Origin: G963422445 sp963422445
GTDB lineage: Bacteria; Pseudomonadota; Alphaproteobacteria; Thalassobaculales; Thalassobaculaceae
Length of the DNA stretch: 64,000 bases
NCBI GenBank assembly: GCA_963422445.2
Contig: OY729512.2
Span: forward strand, 4,526,001 to 4,590,000
Direction of reading: 5' to 3'
Shown here: piece by piece, positions 58,484 to 64,000 of the stretch
How positions within the stretch are numbered: the first letter of the stretch is position 1
How the letters are laid out: each line of letters opens with the position of its first letter
The notes under the pieces: generated by a model
What the model was told of the DNA's origin: nothing
What the model saw: only the letters and a program-made list of their open reading frames with translations
Databases searched by the model: none
Program-made: the position numbers and the translations under genes

Positions 58484-58912
58484 GCGAAATTAGACCTGGG
58501 TAGTTACACAAACACTGAGATTTGCTATTGTGTTCGCGAATGTCCGATAGGACGCAGAAGTCAAAAAATGCGCGGGTTCGTTCCATGAAGCGATCTCGAC
58601 AGAAACCCGCACCCGACCGACAGCGTGGCCATTGCCTTGGTGTTATCGCAAGACTGAAATTGAGCCATTTCTGTCCAAACTCGCCAAAAGGAATGATGTT
58701 GAGGGACGGACACTGCCTTTTTTGAGAACCTACTCACACCGGCCGCCCGAATGTCTGGACAAAAATGACCATGCCCGTCAGCCTGTCACGCTGAGCATGC
58801 TCAGAAATATGATTCCAGACTTTCAATATTGCAAAGTCGACACTGCCCGATATAGCTGTTCTGTTGTGGAGCCCGAGACCGACCAACCTGTAATCTTGCG
58901 GAGTATGCGGCC
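58484..58912. other. Intergenic, upstream of transketolase
   Basis: About 430 bp without a supported gene. A short plus-strand frame (58522-58725) is Arg/Lys-rich and has no family features. The promoter for the transketolase genes should lie here, but no clear hexamers were found. Confidence 0.4.
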
Positions 58913-59746
58913 ATGACCAGCAATCGGAGCGCAATACTTGAAGACTTGCGTGCGCAGGCGCTGCAAATCCGGCGCAATGTCTGGCGCGCGCTGCACGCAG
59001 CCGGATCCGGCCATATGGGCGGATCTCTGTCGGCGGCTGACCTGCTCGCCGCTCTTTACTTCCACCATCTTAACGTCCAGCCATCCGAGCCGGACTGGGA
59101 AGACCGGGACCGCTTCGTTCTCTCGAAAGGTCATGCCAATGCCGCGCTTGGCGCCGTACTGGCCCAGGCCGGTTTTATCGAGGACGAAATTCTCGACCGC
59201 TTCTATGCCTATGAATCGTTATTCGGCATGCATCCCGATATCAAGCTTGCCGGCGTGGAAATGAGCACCGGGGGTCTCGGCCACGGTCTGTCGGTCGGAC
59301 TCGGCATGGCCCTCGGCGCAACCCTGCAGAAAAGAACATTTCGCACCATCGTCATGCTCGGTGACGGAGAATTGCAGGAAGGCTCGAACTGGGAAGCGGC
59401 GATGGCTGCCACTCATCTCAAGGCCGTCAATCTCACTGCGATTCTCGATTACAACAAGATTCAGCAGAGCGGCCATGTATCCGACATGCTGGCCCTTGAG
59501 CCGGTCCTTGACAAATGGCAAGCCTTTGGCTGGGCCGTTCGCGAGATCGACGGTCACGACATGGACGAAATCGTCACTGCACTCGACACCCTGCCCTATG
59601 CCACGGACCGGCCGTCCCTGATCATTGCCCATACCGTGAAAGGTAAAGGCACGTCATTCACGGAAGATACCTATCTCTGGCACAACAACATGGTCCCCGA
59701 CGACATATTCAAACAGGCAATGGCAGAGCTCGGAGAAGCAAGATGA
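58913..59746 (+). CDS. Transketolase, N-terminal subunit
   Basis: This 277-aa protein is the ThDP-binding N-terminal half of a split transketolase, which moves two-carbon ketol units between sugar phosphates (or acts in a related ketol transfer). Evidence: AAGSGHMGGSLSAADLLAAL, DRFVLSKGHANAALGAVLAQ, TGGLGHGLSVGLGMALGA and the ThDP motif LGDGELQEGSNWEAAMA ... DYNKIQQSG. Length is normal for the split form. It overlaps the C-terminal subunit gene by four bases (ATGA), so they are made together. Confidence 0.94.
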   Translation: MTSNRSAILEDLRAQALQIRRNVWRALHAAGSGHMGGSLSAADLLAALYFHHLNVQPSEPDWEDRDRFVLSKGHANAALGAVLAQAGFIEDEILDRFYAYESLFGMHPDIKLAGVEMSTGGLGHGLSVGLGMALGATLQKRTFRTIVMLGDGELQEGSNWEAAMAATHLKAVNLTAILDYNKIQQSGHVSDMLALEPVLDKWQAFGWAVREIDGHDMDEIVTALDTLPYATDRPSLIIAHTVKGKGTSFTEDTYLWHNNMVPDDIFKQAMAELGEAR

Positions 59747-60711
59747 CCCAGGGCGATCTCACGCAGCAGCGGATTGACCGGGCCCAGAACCAGTCCAGAC
59801 TGTCCTTCGGCCTCGCGGTGACCGATATGGCGTTGCAGGACGAGACGGTCGTCGCGGTTTCGGCCGATACGCTCGATCTGATCGGTTTGCGGGAGATGAT
59901 GGCTCAGGTTCCGGACCGCGTCATCGAAGTCGGCATTGCCGAGCAGAATGCCATGGGTATCGCCAGCGGCCTCGCGACCACCGGCATGCGTCCCTATCTC
60001 TGCGGCTACGCACCCTTCATTACCGCCCGGTCGATGGAACAGCTCCGCAACGATGTAGCCTATGCGAATCAGCCCGTAGTCATCGGCGGAGCCTGTTCCG
60101 GAATCACCCTCGGCGTTTCCGGCGGGACGCACCATGCCGTCGAGGATCTAGCGCTGATGCGTAGCATGCCCAACATGACGGTCATGGCACCTGTCGATGC
60201 CATCCAGGCGTGGCATCTGACCCGGGCCACTGAGGGACTGGATGGTCCGGCCTATATCCGGCTTGGCGGGAGACTCGAGGAAACTCCGATGACCTCGATT
60301 ACGCAGCGTCCCGTCATCGGCAAGGCAGACATGCTGCGCCGCGGCACCGACATCACCGTGATCACCTGTGGTTGCCTGGTCGCTGCCGCCGTCGCGGCGG
60401 CAGACACGCTTGCTGACGAAGGACTTGGCGTCCGGGTCTTGAACATGCACACAATCAAGCCGCTTGATCGTGACGCCGTTCTTGCAGCCGCTGCGGAAAC
60501 GCATGGCATCGTGACAGCCGAAGAGCACCATGTAAGCGGCGGGCTTGGCGGAGCCGTCGCCGAGCTTGTTGCCGAAGAGCATCCGGTCCGCATGCGCCTG
60601 ATCGGCATGCCTGACGAGTTTGCGATCGTCGGCCCGACACCGAAGATCCGTGAACGTTACGGAATGAGCGCCGACAACATTGCCGCCAAATGCCGCGAAT
60701 TGATGCAGTGA
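59743..60711 (+). CDS. Transketolase, C-terminal subunit
   Basis: This 322-aa protein is the pyrimidine-binding and C-terminal half of the split transketolase. Motifs: VPDRVIEVGIAEQNAMGIAS (with the catalytic glutamate), LCGYAPFITARSMEQLRNDV, GISL-like TLGVSGGTHHAVEDLALMRS and GIVTAEEHHVSGGLGGAVAEL. Its start overlaps the N-terminal subunit stop. A TauD-type dioxygenase follows 152 bp downstream. The substrate may not be the classical pentose phosphates, as these split pairs are common in catabolic clusters. Confidence 0.94.
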   Translation: MTQGDLTQQRIDRAQNQSRLSFGLAVTDMALQDETVVAVSADTLDLIGLREMMAQVPDRVIEVGIAEQNAMGIASGLATTGMRPYLCGYAPFITARSMEQLRNDVAYANQPVVIGGACSGITLGVSGGTHHAVEDLALMRSMPNMTVMAPVDAIQAWHLTRATEGLDGPAYIRLGGRLEETPMTSITQRPVIGKADMLRRGTDITVITCGCLVAAAVAAADTLADEGLGVRVLNMHTIKPLDRDAVLAAAAETHGIVTAEEHHVSGGLGGAVAELVAEEHPVRMRLIGMPDEFAIVGPTPKIRERYGMSADNIAAKCRELMQ

Positions 60712-60862
60712 GCAAGATCGCTGGCGTGATCCCGATCGACGCCGGATATCCCGCTGTCGCAAATATCACCATGTCGTTCGGCCCAACTCTGGCCCGAGTG
60801 CGGCCCCGCACGACAATATGACGGGTGACACGAAGGCAATGCCGGATGGAAGGAGCAAACCC

Positions 60863-61711
60863 ATGCGTCAATATGCACATATCACCGTCGCGCCGCTGTC
60901 GGCATCGATAGGCGCAGAGATCGGCGGAGTCGACATCTCCCGCGATTTCCAAGACGCGGTCGTGGCGGAGATCCGCCAGGCCCTGCTCGACCATCTGGTG
61001 ATTTTCTTCCGCGATCAAGATCTTGTCGACATCGAGCGCCACAAGGCCTTTACGCGGCGTTTTGGCGATTTATTCATCCATCCGAATTTCAATTTCGGCC
61101 AGGAGAACCCGGAGATCGTCTATCTGAACCGGGCACCAGGCGACACGCGGGCCGCCGGTGAGACATGGCACGCGGACACGACAATGATGGTCGAACCGCC
61201 AATGGCCGCCATTCTTTATGCCCTCGAAGTCCCTGACTGGGGCGGCGACACGCTGTTCGCCAACCAGTACCTCGCCTATGAGAGCTTGTCCGAAGGCATG
61301 AAGGCGATGGTGTCCGGACTGAGTGCCATCCACAATGACAGCCGCGTCGCCGGCCCCAATGTCGGCCTGAACGCCCAACGCGCGACCAAGGTGCGTGAGG
61401 ACGATGACTGGCGGATGACCGAACACAATCACCCGGTCGTACGGATTCACCCCGAGACCGGCCGCAAATGCCTGTTCGTAAATAGAATCTATGTCCATCG
61501 TTTTGATGGCATGAGCGTTGCGGAAAGCGAGCCCCTGCTCGCTTTTCTTTACGATCACTGCGCGCGCCCGGAGTTTACCTGCCGGTTCCGTTGGCGAAAC
61601 GGATCCGTTGCCTTCTGGGACAATCGATGTGTCCAGCATCTTGCCATCCACGACAATCATCAGGCGGCGAGGCGTATGCAGAGAACACAGATTCGTGGAG
61701 GTCCGGTTTGA
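60863..61711 (+). CDS. TauD/TfdA family 2-oxoglutarate-dependent dioxygenase
   Basis: This Fe(II)/2-oxoglutarate dioxygenase (282 aa) is a paralogue of the one at 27500. Iron ligands: His and Asp in TWHADTTMMVEPP and the distal His in NRCVQHLAIHDNHQ. The arginine is in ARRMQRTQI. The frame is open from 60818, but the ATG at 60863 has GGAAGGAG at good spacing and yields the family start (RQYAHITVAPLSASIGAEI). It follows the transketolase genes on the same strand. Substrate unknown. Confidence 0.92.
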   Translation: MRQYAHITVAPLSASIGAEIGGVDISRDFQDAVVAEIRQALLDHLVIFFRDQDLVDIERHKAFTRRFGDLFIHPNFNFGQENPEIVYLNRAPGDTRAAGETWHADTTMMVEPPMAAILYALEVPDWGGDTLFANQYLAYESLSEGMKAMVSGLSAIHNDSRVAGPNVGLNAQRATKVREDDDWRMTEHNHPVVRIHPETGRKCLFVNRIYVHRFDGMSVAESEPLLAFLYDHCARPEFTCRFRWRNGSVAFWDNRCVQHLAIHDNHQAARRMQRTQIRGGPV

Positions 61712-62343
61712 CGCAGGGTTACGGTGACATGTCCCGTCAACCGGGGGAACCGACAATTCCCGAAGATGACCGGTAGCGGGAGCCCGACCGACAACTGCGG
61801 CCCCCGAAAGCGCACATGTCTGTCCGTGCCCGTCAGTGGCCCCGGACAGTCATGCCTTCCAGCCATGTCCCGGTTCCAGCCCTCAATGTTCTGACGCCGC
61901 GGTTGCAGGATTCAGAATACACAGCCGTTCACGATATCCCCGGTCGCGCACCGGCCGCCGCTTCGCCGGGATGATGTCGGCGGGCACTCGCCCCATGCCG
62001 GCCAGACCTCAAACCTGCAACCAGGTCACCGACCGCATCTGCCATGCAGCGATACCCGGATATTCGCCGAAAATCGATTGTGTTTTCAGTCGGTCGTGGG
62101 CCGGGCAAACCGCTCGAATGTGCGACCCCGCGGCAACTCTGCTGACAATCCCCGACAAATCCCAATTCCGGGTCGACTGAACCCTTGCGACAACATAGGT
62201 ACGACACTGCCGACTGGAAGACCGATGGCATTCGGTCACGAATCCGGCATCATTCGGTTCGTGAACCGAACCACTTCTGTGGTCGGCCAGGCAGGAAGGG
62301 TTGTTGCCAGGCCGGTCTTCTCAAATACCCGGACATGCGCGTT
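61712..62343. other. Intergenic, nothing recognised
   Basis: About 630 bp between the dioxygenase and the converging methyltransferase gene. Several short frames exist on both strands but none shows family features, and no RNA gene or obvious hairpin terminator was found. Confidence 0.4.
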
Positions 62344-63550
62344 TTACGCATCCGGTTCCCTGGGGTTGCAGCACGGCGGAGCTCCGAACAACCGGCTGCT
62401 CGCGATATCGGCCCCGTCACACATCGCGCGCAACTTCGCCCAGACGACATCGGCGGCCACCCGGCCCATGCCGGCGGAGGTGTCGAATCCGCAATCGGTG
62501 CCAACCACAACCCGCGTCGGGTCGCCGACCGCGGCCACCGCCCGTTCCAGCCGCTGCGCAACGACCTCAGGATGTTCGACGAAATTGGTCAGGGTGTCGA
62601 TAACCCCCGCAATCAGGTATTGATCGGAGGCCAACAGCAAATCGTGAAGCGCATCGATCTCGTGTTTATGACGCGGATTCGCGAACGGCAACATGAGCCC
62701 CCCCCCCCGACATTAGCCTCCAGCAGGATCGGCAGGATTTCGCGAAGTGCCACGTCATGGTCATGCGGGCCTTCGTAATTGCCCCAGCAGACATGCAGAC
62801 GGATCCGGGCACGGGGCAGACCGGCGAGCCCCGTGTTGATCCGGGCGACAACCCTCCGCGCGAAGCCGAGAAACGCGTCGAGAGGTTCATCACCGTAGGA
62901 AATATGCCGTTCCATCGCGAGGTCGGGCGCATCGATCTGCAAGAGCAGGCCCGCCTCAACCGCGGCCCTGTACTCGACAGCCAGCGCCTCGGCCAAGGCG
63001 TCGAGATAACTGTCCTCATCGGGGTAATGCCGGTTGTGCATCGCAGATGCGATCATACCTGGCGACGGTGCCGTCATGAAGCCGTCGGCAAAATCACCGT
63101 CGGCCGCCTTCACCACCAATTTGAACTCGCGGATCTCGGCAAGATTGGCTGCCGGCGCGACGTAACGGACTGCGCTCTTGGCCAACGGCGGAGCGCGCTT
63201 GCTGACCATGGTCCTGGCCGCAAAATTCGCCCGACTCATCTCGGCAAATTCGGAGCAATCCAGCAGATCGCGCCACGGCTTGCGAACCCCCAGCCGCCGA
63301 AGCCGGCCATGCGGCGCTGGACATACAGGAAGAGCGACTCCCGACCCTGTTCGCCATTGTTGGGGATGTCGACCCCCGCCTCACCCTGACGTTTCACAAC
63401 CCATTCAGTCGCCTGGGCAACCTCACGCGCCAGTTCGGCCTCGTCAATCGGATGGCCAGAAAAACGATCGGCGTAGAGCTGAACGAGGCGTGCCGGCCGC
63501 GGCAGGCTTCCCGCGTGCGTTGTGAAAATACGGTTGCCTCGCCATGTCAT
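62344..63550 (-). pseudogene. Cobalamin-independent methionine synthase-like methyltransferase, two frameshifts
   Basis: This is a MetE C-terminal-type methyltransferase (YxjG-like) using a zinc-bound thiol. From 63550: MTWRGNRIFTTHAGSLPRP, GVDIPNNGEQGRESLFLYVQ. A shift at about 63290 (a run of five G on the minus strand, one short) is followed by the frame with APSPGMIASAMHNRHYPDED, QIDAPDLAMERHISYG and RLHVCWGNYEGPHDHD (zinc His and Cys). A second shift lies at 11 consecutive G (62698-62708). The end reads LPFANPRHKHEIDALHDLL, VIDTLTNFVEHPEVVAQRL and VVVGTDCGFDTSAGMGRVA (zinc Cys). Both breaks are one base short in G runs, so they may be sequencing errors, slippage or true decay. Confidence 0.8.
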
Positions 63551-63663
63551 GGTAGCTGCGAATCCGGCAACCGCGTCCCTCGTCGTGGGTTCCGGGCGGT
63601 ATGCCCTGATCCGTCCGCCTGAAGACGAATCAGGATGCGATACCATCCGCGAACCACGACCGG

Positions 63664-64000
63664 TCAGACCCGTTCGATAATCGTCGCCATGCCCTGACCG
63701 ACTCCAATGCACATCGTGCACAAGGCGTAACGCCCCCCTGTCTCTTCCAGTTCCTGTGCCGCCGTCAAAATCAGCCGCGCGCCCGAGGCGCCAAGCGGAT
63801 GGCCGAGGGCAATTGCGCCGCCATTCGGATTGATCCGCGGGTCGTCATCGGCAAGGCCAAGCTCTCGCATGGTTGCGAGTGCCTGACTGGCAAAGGCCTC
63901 GTTCAACTCGATAACATCCATGTCGGATATCTTCAGTCCGGCCCGCGCCAGAGCCTTTTCCGAGGCCGGCGCCGGGCCAATACCCATGATCCTCGGCTCG
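63664..64000 (-). CDS. Thiolase (acetyl-CoA acyltransferase), C-terminal part
   Basis: This is the C-terminal part of a thiolase that continues past the window edge. It carries ELNEAFASQALATMRELG, NPNGGAIALGHPLGASGAR (catalytic His) and the final CTMCIGVGQGMATIIERV with the catalytic Cys. It cleaves 3-ketoacyl-CoA or condenses acetyl-CoA. It stops 113 bp upstream of the MetE-like gene start on the same strand. Confidence 0.93.
   Translation of the reverse strand, partial: EPRIMGIGPAPASEKALARAGLKISDMDVIELNEAFASQALATMRELGLADDDPRINPNGGAIALGHPLGASGARLILTAAQELEETGGRYALCTMCIGVGQGMATIIERV

Overview
The window is GC-rich DNA that looks like an alphaproteobacterial chromosome. Its ordinary genes are typical of marine or host-associated Rhodospirillales-like bacteria: soxDAG sarcosine oxidase, family III CoA-transferase, TauD/TfdA dioxygenases, a split transketolase and an FrcBCA/RbsBC-type sugar ABC transporter. 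It is heavily loaded with insertion sequences, many nested or decayed. Taxonomy is inferred from gene content and base composition only.

Layout. 1-3860: end of a heterotetrameric sarcosine oxidase operon (soxD end, soxA, soxG). 3861-7130: an IS graveyard, in which an ISKra4-type transposase is split by an IS5-family element that is itself split by a second IS5-family element. 7355-22493: a CRISPR locus with a Cas4-Cas1 fusion, Cas2, a leader of about 220 bp and an array of 175 repeats and 174 spacers by hand count. No interference gene is present in the window. The base after the 36-nt repeat is G, T, G or C in four uninterrupted blocks, so the array reads as a record of four epochs. 22508-23954: an IS1182-like element abuts the distal end of the array. 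24315-30646: catabolic genes (ThDP lyase-type enzyme, CoA-transferase, TauD dioxygenase, SDR, Fe-S reductase). 31255-34837: IS30 and IS1595 remnants and a second, full-length copy of the IS1182-like element. 35278-38686: LLM flavin oxidoreductase and an SLC13-type anion transporter. 38732-41724: an IS427-type element carrying an IS630 and another IS5-family element. 41725-51526: sugar ABC transporter, acyl-CoA synthetase, MaoC protein, quinone-oxidoreductase-type MDR, glutathione transferase and a ygiB-ygiC-like pair. 51728-58165: a second IS graveyard (IS5, decayed DNA adenine methylase, IS66, and IS1595 split by an element with a 677-codon ORF). 58913-64000: split transketolase, TauD dioxygenase, a frameshifted MetE-like methyltransferase and a thiolase end.

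The most interesting system is the CRISPR locus: an adaptation-only module beside a very large array. Its spacers repeatedly sample a few loci of what look like related phages, often at ribosome-binding-site/start-codon junctions, in both orientations and across all repeat-variant epochs. Either the interference genes act from elsewhere in the genome, or they were lost in the IS-rich flanks.
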